Shown in pieces: positions 18,557-26,948 of a stretch of 64,000 bases of DNA. The notes beneath the pieces were generated by a model. It saw only the letters and a list, made by a program, of their open reading frames with translations. It did no database searches and was not told the DNA's origin. Position 1 is the first letter of the stretch; each line of letters begins with the position of its first letter. The translations under genes and the position numbers were made by a program. This DNA is from Stutzerimonas stutzeri (GTDB lineage Bacteria; Pseudomonadota; Gammaproteobacteria; Pseudomonadales; Pseudomonadaceae), in assembly GCF_024448715.1 (NCBI RefSeq), contig NZ_JAMOHZ010000011.1, positions 1 to 64,000 on the forward strand, in the 5' to 3' direction.

Positions 18557-19264
18557 TCATTGCACGAGAAGCAATGCTCCCGAGACGAAGGCGAACAGCA
18601 GGACGAAGCGGCGCAGGCGTTGTTCATCAAGAATGTTTCGAGCCCAGTGGCTGGCTAGCAGGCCCACCGCCAGCGGTGCACACAGCCCCAACAGCGGCGA
18701 CAACTGTTCCGCATGCAGATGGCCTCCGGCGGCCAGGACTACCAACGAAACAATCTCGCCAATCAGAAAGCACAGCGCTACCGAGCCGCGCAGCGTGGCT
18801 ACGGGCGAATGTTGGTAAACCAGAGCCAGAGGCGGGCCGCCGATTCCGGTCGCGGTTTCGGTGATGCCGGTGATGAGGCCTGTGGAGACGAACGCGCTAC
18901 GGCCCGGTACGAACGTAGGCGCCAGCCAGGTCGCCAGGCAGGCGGCAATCGTGGACACGCCGATGAGTATGTTGAGCTGTGATAGCGGCAGCCAGAACAA
19001 CACCCAGACGCCACCGAATGTCCCGAAGATCCGCCCCAGTGTGATCCAGGAAGTACCTCGAAGATCGATGGCGTCTCGCTCCCGCCAAGCAATGATGGCG
19101 TTCAGCGGCAGCATCAATACCAACAGGCAGATGGGCAGCAGCTTCGGTTCCAGTAGCCCCATGACGGGAGCCACGACGAGGGCGAAGCCCATGCCCGTGG
19201 TCCCCTGAATGAGGGCGCCTGCGGCGACGGCAAAAGCAATGATGTAAATAGATTCGATGGGCAT
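18557..19264 (-). CDS. TauE/SafE-family membrane transporter
   Basis: A 235-residue integral membrane protein with about seven to eight hydrophobic segments. Two related halves each carry a glycine-rich stretch (QGTTGMGFALVVAPVMGL near the N-terminus; TETATGIGGPPLALVY mid-chain), the hallmark of the TauE/SafE (DUF81) family of sulfite/organic anion exporters. It sits 32 bp after the amidohydrolase and 49 bp before oprD. It may export an anion released in the pathway; this is inference. Confidence 0.82.
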   Translation of the reverse strand: MPIESIYIIAFAVAAGALIQGTTGMGFALVVAPVMGLLEPKLLPICLLVLMLPLNAIIAWRERDAIDLRGTSWITLGRIFGTFGGVWVLFWLPLSQLNILIGVSTIAACLATWLAPTFVPGRSAFVSTGLITGITETATGIGGPPLALVYQHSPVATLRGSVALCFLIGEIVSLVVLAAGGHLHAEQLSPLLGLCAPLAVGLLASHWARNILDEQRLRRFVLLFAFVSGALLLVQ

Positions 19265-19296
19265 GGCAGTCCGGTACTTTTTAGAAGATGTAAGCG

Positions 19297-20694
19297 TCAG
19301 CGAACCAGCGGGCTGGGGTTCACTTTATGGATAGGGGCCTGCGCGACCACGTCCCTGGCCAGTGCATCCACTTCGCGCATGAGCGCGCGGGCGTCCCAAT
19401 CGGTGGGCCAGCCTTGCCACAGACGCAAACGGCCTTGCACCACTACCGCCTGAATCTGGTCGCGGTTGACCAGGCGTACCAGTTCCCACGACAGATCCCA
19501 GGACGGGATCAGCTCGGGAACGTCCAGGTCGACTAATAAGAAGTCCGCCGCGAGCCCTGGAGCGATGCGTCCGGTGACGTCGTTCAAACCAGTGACTTGG
19601 GCGCCACTCTGCGTGGCCATATCGAGCCAGAGCGATCCGCCGCCGCAGACCGAGTCCCCCACGGCGATGCCATGAGCGAAGCGCTGGGCCGCTTCGGCGT
19701 AGTCCAGCAGGCGGAAGCCGTCACCGCGGGTGCCGTCCGTGCCCAGGCCGAGCGGAATTCCCAGCTCGTGCATTAGCAGTGCCTGGGCCACGGCATTGCC
19801 TTTCCAGGCGCTGGCGACCGGGTTGTAGCTCACCGCCGCACCGCTGTCGCGTAACAAAATCAACTCATGCGGGGTTAGCAGTGTGGCGTGAGCCAGCAGA
19901 GCAGCGGGGCCCAGCGCACCTGCTCGATGCAATTGCTCGAGCGGGCGTAGGCCACAGTGCTCCAGCGACCGCTCTACAGCGACCAGATGCTCGTTGACAT
20001 GGGTCTGGAACACTCTGCCGGCTTCGGCGCACAGGCCATACACGGCGGCCAAAGTAGTGTCAGTCGCGATCTCGGGAATCGGAATGGCGAGAGATGGAGT
20101 AATCAGCGGATCGCTTTCCCATTGCGCCAGATGGCGTTCGGCCTGGGCCAGGATGGGCCCTGAGTCCAATATCTGCACGCCGCGTTTGTCATTACAGACT
20201 CTGGCTAGCACACAGCGAATTCCCGCTTCCCCGGTGGCCTTGGCTATAGCATCCAGCCCTTCTTCGGCGCGGGTTCCGGCATCGCAAACGGTGGTGAATC
20301 CGCCGCGTAGCGCCTCTAGCGCTGCGAGCTTGGCGGTGAGGTAAAGCAGATCTGCATTCAGGCTGCCCTCCAGCGGGACCCAGATACGCCGGAAGATTTC
20401 CGATGGCTCGCCGAATACCAAACCCTTGCCGAAACTCTGGCTGAGGTGGTGATGGGTATCGATAAACCCCGGCATCAGCAGCTGGCTGTCGAGATACAGC
20501 ACCTGATGATCTGGATGCCGGCTCTGCAACAAGGGCAGCGGACCTACTTCGACGAAGCGGCCATCGGCCACCAGCACCGCCTGGCCTCTGCGAGGGCCTT
20601 CTGGAAGCAACAGCCATTGAGGCGCTAGCAACTGATTCGGAGCCAGCAACTGGTCGGGCTCGATTTTGGGACGATTGTTCATGATGGAGTCCAT
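19297..20694 (-). CDS. Amidohydrolase of the deaminase/chlorohydrolase (AtzA/TrzN) superfamily, unknown substrate
   Basis: A 465-residue metal-dependent amidohydrolase. The metal motif HxH is in GFIDTHHHLSQSFG (about residue 81), further ligands are seen in FQTHVNEHL and ALLAHATLL, and the conserved Asp in LGLGTDGTRGDG. The layout matches guanine deaminase, atrazine chlorohydrolase and pterin deaminase relatives. It follows the NCS2 permease gene by 19 bp and shares its operon, so its substrate is likely a heterocycle such as a purine, pterin or triazine analogue. It differs clearly from the two purine deaminases elsewhere in the window. The start could also be the ATG 12 bp downstream. Confidence 0.75.
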   Translation of the reverse strand: MDSIMNNRPKIEPDQLLAPNQLLAPQWLLLPEGPRRGQAVLVADGRFVEVGPLPLLQSRHPDHQVLYLDSQLLMPGFIDTHHHLSQSFGKGLVFGEPSEIFRRIWVPLEGSLNADLLYLTAKLAALEALRGGFTTVCDAGTRAEEGLDAIAKATGEAGIRCVLARVCNDKRGVQILDSGPILAQAERHLAQWESDPLITPSLAIPIPEIATDTTLAAVYGLCAEAGRVFQTHVNEHLVAVERSLEHCGLRPLEQLHRAGALGPAALLAHATLLTPHELILLRDSGAAVSYNPVASAWKGNAVAQALLMHELGIPLGLGTDGTRGDGFRLLDYAEAAQRFAHGIAVGDSVCGGGSLWLDMATQSGAQVTGLNDVTGRIAPGLAADFLLVDLDVPELIPSWDLSWELVRLVNRDQIQAVVVQGRLRLWQGWPTDWDARALMREVDALARDVVAQAPIHKVNPSPLVR

Positions 20695-20713
20695 AACGGG
20701 TCTTAGAGATGAC

Positions 20714-22063
20714 TTAGGGATTTGCCCGAGAGGGCTCGGCGGCAGGAACAGCGGGACGTTGGCCCACGCAGTGGAACAGGAAGTTCATCACCGCTGCGGT
20801 AAGGGCACCCATCGCAACGCCATTTCCCAGCAGGCTGGCGAGCCCGGCAGAAAAGTGGCTATAGACGCCGGGAACCAGGATGGGCAGCAGTCCCACTGCC
20901 AAGGCCACGGACACGACATACATGTTGCCGTGGTCGCGCAGATCCACCTTGCGCAGCATGTCGATGCCCATGGTGCCGACGATGGCGAACACCACCAGGC
21001 TGGTCCCGCCTACGACCGCTTCGGGCACGCCCTCGATCAGGCGGGCCAAGGGAGCCAGCAGGGCGAAGCCCAACAGCAGCAACCCGGAGACCGCCGTGAC
21101 ATAACGGGAGCGAACGCCGGTTGCTCGTATCACGCCGATATTTTCGCCACTGGTGATGATCAGCGAGGTGCCCATACAGCCGCCCAATAGCGAGGCCAAG
21201 GCATCGCCGCGAATGGTGCGCACTACATCGCGGTCTTTATCCAAGGGCTTGTCTACGGCCTCGCTGATGGCGACCGTCTGCCCCGTAGCCTCGACCATGG
21301 AAACCAAGCAGAAAAGCATCAGCGGCAGAGACGCCAGCAGGTCGAAGCGAGGCATGCCGAAGGGAAGCACAGCAGGTAGGCTGACCAGCGGAAACAGCGT
21401 CAGGCGAGTGGTATCGAACGCTCCCAGCGCCACCGCCAGTAGGCTCCCGCCCACCAGACCGAGAAGAATGGAAAGTTGACCCAGGGTTCCTTTCAGCAAC
21501 CGCGAGCACAGCACGGTAAAACCAATAGTGGCGAAGGCGAGCAGGAGTTGCTGGGGCTCGGCGAACCCTTCGCTGCCTGGCTGGCCCACGATCAGACTGC
21601 CGGACAGCTTGACGAGGTTGACCGCCACCAGCAGGAGCATCGTGCCCACCACCACGGATGGAAAGAAGCGCAGCAAGCGTCGGAACAGCGGCAGCACCAG
21701 GAAATAGAACACGCCGGTCAAGATGACGGCGCCGGAGGCTGTGGCGGGACCGTTCTGCTGCGCGATGAGAATGAACAGCATGATGGGCGCGCCACCAGGC
21801 AGCATGATGAACGGCAGTCGCGCGCCGCAACCGCGTAAGCCCAGCGACTGCACCAACGTCCCAAGCCCGCATACCAAAAACGTTGCGCTCAGGAGTCGCA
21901 GGGTCAGATCGCTGGAAAAACCCAGAGCGGTCGCCATCAAAAAGACCGCGGCGATGGGCGAAGCCGCCATTACAAGTACGTGCTGCGCACCGAAGATCAG
22001 CAATTGCCGCCAGGGCAAGTGCTCGTTAACAGGTGTTACGGGTTTGCTGGTGTTTTCCATCAT
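20714..22063 (-). CDS. NCS2-family nucleobase permease
   Basis: A 449-residue nucleobase:cation symporter-2 protein with about 12 to 14 membrane segments. Family marks are FGAQHVLVMAASPIAAVF near the N-terminus, the short repeat QSLGLRGCGARLPF, and the motif GDALASLLGGCMGTSLIITS containing the substrate-site region. The ATG at 22063 has an AGAGGTG ribosome site 5 bp upstream; the 56-codon upstream extension runs through the operator region and was rejected. It is the first gene of the operon permease-amidohydrolase-TauE-OprD, transcribed divergently from the LacI regulator. Confidence 0.85.
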   Translation of the reverse strand: MMENTSKPVTPVNEHLPWRQLLIFGAQHVLVMAASPIAAVFLMATALGFSSDLTLRLLSATFLVCGLGTLVQSLGLRGCGARLPFIMLPGGAPIMLFILIAQQNGPATASGAVILTGVFYFLVLPLFRRLLRFFPSVVVGTMLLLVAVNLVKLSGSLIVGQPGSEGFAEPQQLLLAFATIGFTVLCSRLLKGTLGQLSILLGLVGGSLLAVALGAFDTTRLTLFPLVSLPAVLPFGMPRFDLLASLPLMLFCLVSMVEATGQTVAISEAVDKPLDKDRDVVRTIRGDALASLLGGCMGTSLIITSGENIGVIRATGVRSRYVTAVSGLLLLGFALLAPLARLIEGVPEAVVGGTSLVVFAIVGTMGIDMLRKVDLRDHGNMYVVSVALAVGLLPILVPGVYSHFSAGLASLLGNGVAMGALTAAVMNFLFHCVGQRPAVPAAEPSRANP

Positions 22064-22157
22064 GACCCACCTCTTTGTTGCCGGCTGCACCGGCTGTTCT
22101 GATTGTTTTAGGGCGTTGTCTTGCTGAATTCTTCTGCACCGAAACGGTAAGAACCGG

Positions 22158-22199
22158 TGCCAAAAAATCGATTTGGCATTCTGCCCAAATCGATTTGGG
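22158..22199. promoter_or_regulatory. Tandem LacI-type operators in the permease/regulator gap
   Basis: A perfect 16-bp palindrome CCCAAATCGATTTGGG at 22184-22199 and a related site with the same ATCGAT centre at 22158-22178 (AAATCGATTT core, TGCC/GGCA outer arms). Centres are 22 bp apart, two helical turns. A central CG with AT-rich arms is usual for LacI-family operators. They lie between the divergent permease operon and the LacI gene, so they probably control both. Confidence 0.75.
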
Positions 22200-22306
22200 T
22201 GAAACTTAGTCTGATCAATTGGACCTGTCAACTGAGGTGTGTCGACCGCTGGTCGTTCGGGCTGCTACTATCGACCGGCCTATGCCGGCGGTGCCGAGAT
22301 TTGTTA

Positions 22307-23338
22307 ATGCCCCACCCTTCTTCCGCTTCGCGACGCCTTACCATCGCCGATGTTGCTCAAGCGGCTGGGGTCTCCCGAACGACCGTTTCCCACGCGCTAA
22401 ACGACAGGGGGCAGGTAGACCCTGAAACCCGAGCACGCATCAAGACGATCGCTGCGAACTTGGGCTACAGCCCGAATCTGCGGGCTCAGCGACTGCGCAC
22501 CGGGCGCGCCAACTCCATCGCGTTGCTTTCTTCCATGCCGTTCGCTGTAGCCGGTGGGCCTTCGCGGCTGGGTTTTCTTATGGAAATTGCAGCCACGGCG
22601 ACCGAGGCGGCACTACGTCAAGGTCTGGCCATGGTTCTGGTACCGCCTCTCGATGAGGCGCAGAACCTTCTGGATTCCCTGGATATCGATGGCGCAGTGA
22701 TTATCGAGCCGGTGGCAGACGATCCGCAGGTAGAAAGGCTGCGTAAGCGCGGCGTAGCGCTGGTGTCCATCGGCCGACAGCCGGAAATGAATCCTCCTCT
22801 GGCTTATATCGATCTTCATGGCGAGGAGGCTGGCGAGCTCCTGCTGGAGCATCTATATGCGCAGGGAGCGCGGCGTATCGGGCTTCTTATCGGTTCCCAG
22901 CCCAGGCATTCCTATCTGGACATGAACGCCGCGTATCAAAACTTCTGCGCTGCTCGAGGGCAGATCCCCATCATCGAACACGCAGACGAGGCTGGTGGCG
23001 AAGCGGCTGGCCAGGCCGCCTGCCTGCGTATGCTGGAGGCACACCCAGACATGGACGGACTCTGTGTGCCCGTCGATGCTTTCGCGATCGGGGCGGTCCA
23101 GGCACTGCTGCAGCGCAAGCGACGCATACCTGAAGACGTGAAGGTTGCAACGCGCTACGACGGTTTGCGCGCACGCCAGTGCGACCCTCCCTTAACCGCA
23201 CTGAACCTTCATTTGGAGCAGGTCGCCGCATTGGCCATCGACCTGCTATTTGAGCAGATAAACGGTGATGGCAAGCGGCTGCGAGTCGCAGCGCCTATGG
23301 CAAGCCTGGTACCGCGCGTATCCACCCAGACTGTGTGA
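22307..23338 (+). CDS. LacI-family transcriptional regulator
   Basis: A 343-residue regulator. The helix-turn-helix TIADVAQAAGVSRTTVSHALND (first 35 residues) and hinge helix LGYSPNLRAQRLRTG are classical LacI family, followed by a periplasmic-binding-protein-like sensor domain. The ATG at 22307 gives the standard spacing to the HTH; the longer frame from 22157 would translate the operators. It is divergent from the permease operon and probably represses it in the absence of the substrate. Confidence 0.88.
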   Translation: MPHPSSASRRLTIADVAQAAGVSRTTVSHALNDRGQVDPETRARIKTIAANLGYSPNLRAQRLRTGRANSIALLSSMPFAVAGGPSRLGFLMEIAATATEAALRQGLAMVLVPPLDEAQNLLDSLDIDGAVIIEPVADDPQVERLRKRGVALVSIGRQPEMNPPLAYIDLHGEEAGELLLEHLYAQGARRIGLLIGSQPRHSYLDMNAAYQNFCAARGQIPIIEHADEAGGEAAGQAACLRMLEAHPDMDGLCVPVDAFAIGAVQALLQRKRRIPEDVKVATRYDGLRARQCDPPLTALNLHLEQVAALAIDLLFEQINGDGKRLRVAAPMASLVPRVSTQTV

Positions 23339-23547
23339 TGCAGCGGACGGCAACCGCGCCCGAGGATTGCACCCAGCGAAGTCCACAGCGCATCCCATCG
23401 CCTTTACTCGGCCCGGCATGGTGACAACCCGACCGCAAGCCATTAATGTGTTGCCCAGGTCTGGCCCCCGCTAGACGTCCCCTGGATCAGCAGACAGGGC
23501 ATAACTGAGCTGGCTCATTTCTGAACTCAACTCAGGAGAAGCCGGCC

Positions 23548-24903
23548 ATGACTGCCAGCCGTATCTGGATCAAGAATCCCCTCGCCATTTTCACTGCCAA
23601 CGATCAGGACGCCTCAGGCGGACTGGTGATCGAAAACGGCGTCATCGTTGAACTGCTCGCTGCTGGGCAGACGCCAAACACTCCCGTCGAGAGCACGTTC
23701 GACGCCCGCGAGCACGTCGTGCTGCCGGGGCTGATCAATACGCACCATCACTTCTATCAAACCCTGACCCGCGCCTGGGCACCGGTGGTGAACCAGCCAC
23801 TGTTCCCTTGGCTGAAGACGCTCTATCCGGTCTGGGCTCGCTTGACACCGGACCGACTCGCCCTGGCCAGCAAGGTTGCGCTGACTGAGCTGCTGCTCTC
23901 CGGCTGCACCACCGCCGCCGATCATCACTACCTGTTTCCGGGCGGCCTGGAAAATGCTATCGACGTGCAGATCGAGGCAGTCCGCGAGCTGGGCATGCGC
24001 GCCATGCTCACTCGCGGCTCCATGAGCCTGGGCGAAGCCGATGGCGGCCTGCCGCCGCAGCATACGGTGCAGACCGCCGAAGCCATTCTGGCCGACAGTG
24101 AACGCCTGATCGGCACTTATCATGAACATGGTGCCGGCGCGCAGATCCAGATTGCCTTGGCGCCCTGCTCGCCGTTTTCGGTGACTCCGGAAATCATGCG
24201 CGCCAGCGCCGCGCTGGCCGAACAACACGACGTGCGCCTGCACACCCATCTGGCCGAAACCCTGGACGAGGAGGAGTTCTGCCTGCAGCGCTTCGGCCTG
24301 CGCACCGTGGACTATCTGGACAGTGTCGGCTGGCTGTCCGAGCGCACCTGGCTGGCTCATGGCATTCACTTCAATGACGAAGAGATCGAACGCCTTGGGG
24401 CTGCCGGCACCGGCATTTGTCATTGCCCGAGTTCGAATATGCGCCTGGCGTCTGGCATTTGCCCGACCGTGGCCCTGGAAGCTGCTGGCGCGACCATCGG
24501 TCTGGGTGTGGACGGTTCGGCGTCCAATGACGCGTCCAACATGATTCTCGAAGCGCGTCAGGCGTTATACATCCAACGCCTGCGCTATGGTGCGGAGCAG
24601 ATCACCCCTGAGCGGGTACTGGGCTGGGCGACGCGAGGTTCGGCGCGCCTATTGGGTCGGGACGATATCGGTGAGTTGAGTGTCGGCAAGCAAGCGGACC
24701 TCGCGCTGTTCAAGCTCGACGAACTGCGCTTCTCCGGCAGTCATGACCCCGTTTCGGCGCTGCTCTTGTGTGGTGCAGACCGTGCCGACCGGGTCATGGT
24801 CGGCGGACAATGGCGAGTGGTTGACGGACACGTCGAGGGACTCGACGTTGCGGGACTGATCGCCGATCACAGCCAGGCTGCGCGGGAGCTGCTGGCAGGC
24901 TGA
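23548..24903 (+). CDS. 8-oxoguanine deaminase
   Basis: A 451-residue amidohydrolase closely resembling the pseudomonad 8-oxoguanine deaminase (PA0142 type). Metal ligands are in GLINTHHHFYQTLTRAWAP, LHTHLAETLDEEEF and LAHGIHF, and the conserved LGVDGSASNDASNM stretch carries the catalytic Asp. It converts 8-oxoguanine to urate plus ammonia, feeding the urate pathway encoded downstream. A ribosome site CAGGAG precedes the ATG. The 209-bp gap upstream shows no clear operator. Confidence 0.85.
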   Translation: MTASRIWIKNPLAIFTANDQDASGGLVIENGVIVELLAAGQTPNTPVESTFDAREHVVLPGLINTHHHFYQTLTRAWAPVVNQPLFPWLKTLYPVWARLTPDRLALASKVALTELLLSGCTTAADHHYLFPGGLENAIDVQIEAVRELGMRAMLTRGSMSLGEADGGLPPQHTVQTAEAILADSERLIGTYHEHGAGAQIQIALAPCSPFSVTPEIMRASAALAEQHDVRLHTHLAETLDEEEFCLQRFGLRTVDYLDSVGWLSERTWLAHGIHFNDEEIERLGAAGTGICHCPSSNMRLASGICPTVALEAAGATIGLGVDGSASNDASNMILEARQALYIQRLRYGAEQITPERVLGWATRGSARLLGRDDIGELSVGKQADLALFKLDELRFSGSHDPVSALLLCGADRADRVMVGGQWRVVDGHVEGLDVAGLIADHSQAARELLAG

Positions 24904-24904
24904 T

Positions 24905-25411
24905 TCAGCGGCGCAATGCTACTGTCAGCTGCTGCAAGCAATCATGCGGGGTTCCGGTGATCACGGTTACCGGAACCCCGAGCATCAGGTTGACCGGCAG
25001 GTCGAAGGCTTCCAACTGCAAGCCATCGCAATCGAAGCCGGGCAATCCACAGAGCTGCGGATGTTGGTGGCGAAGCCGTTCGGCGTAGCTGCCGGCTCCC
25101 TCCAGGTAACCAAAGACCGGTTTACCTCGGGCCACGGCATAGCCGACTTCAAAAGAGGTACCGCTGTCCGGCTCGCCGCCACGAAAGAAATTGAGGTCGG
25201 CCAGCACAGCATCGGCCTGTTCGAGCAATTCGAGATTGGCACGGTAGATCCAGGCGGCCTGCTCGCGCGTGTCAGTGATGTGTGCGGGCACCTGTTTGTC
25301 CAGCGGATATAGGCCAGTGAAGCCGAACTCCGCGCAAAGCGTCTTGAGCCGCTCGCCATGCTCCTGTGCGTCGGGGCGGAACACACCGGGACCGGCCAGG
25401 TAAATGTTCAA
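24905..25411 (-). CDS. Nucleoside 2-deoxyribosyltransferase family protein
   Basis: A 168-residue cytoplasmic enzyme. NIYLAGPGVF at the start and DSGTSFEVGYAVARGKPV (about residues 82-99, with the nucleophilic Glu) are the family marks. Such enzymes exchange or hydrolyse the base of deoxynucleosides, so a role in releasing purine bases fits the neighbourhood. It is convergent with the deaminase gene (stops 1 bp apart) and lies just downstream of the antiporter on the same strand. Confidence 0.8.
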   Translation of the reverse strand: MNIYLAGPGVFRPDAQEHGERLKTLCAEFGFTGLYPLDKQVPAHITDTREQAAWIYRANLELLEQADAVLADLNFFRGGEPDSGTSFEVGYAVARGKPVFGYLEGAGSYAERLRHQHPQLCGLPGFDCDGLQLEAFDLPVNLMLGVPVTVITGTPHDCLQQLTVALRR

Positions 25412-25443
25412 TCCATAAGCTCCTGTTCGGGGCGCTGCAGCCG

Positions 25444-26538
25444 CTACAGCCCAATCAGCGACAGCATGATGAAGGTAGCGAACAACACGAAGTGGGTCAT
25501 GCCCTCGATCGCGTTGGTTTCGCCGTCGTTCAAATTGATGGCAGCGACGATAAGGGTAATGAAGACCATCATGGTCTGTAGCGGCGTCATCGCCATCTGC
25601 AGCGGCTGACCATTGTAAAGCGCCAGCGCCTCCATTACCGGCACCGTAAGAATCACCGTAGACAGCGAGGCACCGAGCGCGATATTGACCACCGACTGCA
25701 TGCGGTTGGCCAGCGCCGCACGCAGCGCGGTAAGGATTTCAGGGCTCGCTGAGATCGCCGCCACCAGCAAGGCCGCCACCATGGGCGGCGCGCCACTGCC
25801 CTCCAGTCCCACACCGAGGGTTTGGGCCATTACCTCGGCGAGTGCTCCGATGAGTACCACGCCGGCACACAAGAATCCGATCGCCAGACCAAGACTCGCT
25901 GACGCAGGTGGAACATCGGGGCTGTTTTTACGCCGACGCTTCTCCGGGTAGCTGTAGCTGAAAAAGTAGCTGTGCGCACCCACCTGCATACGAAGAAACA
26001 CGCCGTAAAGCAGCAGCATCGCGCCAATGGTAAAGGCCGAGTAGAGATGCCAGTCTTCGCGTGGAATGAACTCCGGTACGACCATCGACACGCCCATGGC
26101 GGTCAGGATCATCACGCTGTAGGTCCGCGCCGAATCGTCGTTGTACGACTGCTCGCCATGGCGCAGGCCGCCCATCAGCGCAGCGAGGCCGAGAATGCCG
26201 TTGAGATCGAGCATCACGGCCGCGTAGATGGTGTCACGTACCAGCGTCGGCGAGGGCTCATGGGTCATCATGATGCCCAGCACGACGACCTCAACCAGCA
26301 CCGCCGAAAGGGTAAGAATCATCGTCCCGTAGGGATCACCGACCTTTTCAGCGAGCACTTCGGCATGGTGCGCGACGCGTATCGACGCCAGTACGATGGT
26401 GGCGACGAGCACGCCGACGGCGGTCAATGCAATCACACGCCCGCCATGCAGCAGGCTGCCTTCGAACGTATAGGCAAGGACCGCGACGAGCAGCGCGACG
26501 ACGAGAAACCTCTCTTCCTTCAGCATATGCAGCATCAT
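25444..26538 (-). CDS. ChaA-like calcium/sodium:proton antiporter
   Basis: A 364-residue inner-membrane protein with about eleven hydrophobic segments. Two inverted CaCA-type repeats are visible, around VGDPYGTMILTLSAVLVEVV and AAISASPEILTALRAAL. This is the ChaA arrangement of bacterial Ca2+(Na+,K+)/H+ antiporters. The start was placed at the first of two adjacent ATG codons, after CCGGAG. It is divergent from xdhA and probably unrelated to purine metabolism. Confidence 0.82.
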   Translation of the reverse strand: MMLHMLKEERFLVVALLVAVLAYTFEGSLLHGGRVIALTAVGVLVATIVLASIRVAHHAEVLAEKVGDPYGTMILTLSAVLVEVVVLGIMMTHEPSPTLVRDTIYAAVMLDLNGILGLAALMGGLRHGEQSYNDDSARTYSVMILTAMGVSMVVPEFIPREDWHLYSAFTIGAMLLLYGVFLRMQVGAHSYFFSYSYPEKRRRKNSPDVPPASASLGLAIGFLCAGVVLIGALAEVMAQTLGVGLEGSGAPPMVAALLVAAISASPEILTALRAALANRMQSVVNIALGASLSTVILTVPVMEALALYNGQPLQMAMTPLQTMMVFITLIVAAINLNDGETNAIEGMTHFVLFATFIMLSLIGL

Positions 26539-26854
26539 CAATCTCCGGACGTTCACTGCCTCGACGCACCAAGCCGCGGCATATACGGGAACAACAAAAA
26601 AGAGACCAACAATCCGCGGGGACGTCCCCTATATCGAAGTGGAAGGGAGTTTCTGCTCTACAGTTTCGCTGCGAATCAGCCCTAAATTGGTCTCCGCGCT
26701 GCCGCTGGGATCGCCTACTCAGGGCAGACGCTTTATCGAGCCCACGCCTATCGCCGCGTGCGGCAATTCCTGCCCATGTGAGCCACACTGAACCCATCAG
26801 CAACCAAGCCGCAGCGGCGTGGGTCATCACCCCTGGTATGCGCCGCCGAGCACA

Positions 26855-26906
26855 TTGACTTTTGAGTCAAGTATTTGTTGACCAGAAAGTCAGATAGGGC
26901 TAATTT
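26855..26906 (+). promoter_or_regulatory. Tandem inverted repeats and promoter upstream of xdhA
   Basis: TTGACTTTTGAGTCAA (26855-26870) is a perfect 6-4-6 inverted repeat. A second, imperfect copy TTGACCAGAAAGTCAG lies at 26878-26893, centres 23 bp apart. The second left half TTGACC also fits a -35 box, 17 bp from TAATTT at 26901-26906. A regulator bound here would block the promoter. The motif differs from the TTGTNNACAA sites elsewhere. The rest of the 410-bp gap 26539-26948 shows nothing further. Confidence 0.55.
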
Positions 26907-26948
26907 CCTTCACCAGAGCCCAGAACAAAAACTCCCCGGAGGCCCTCC

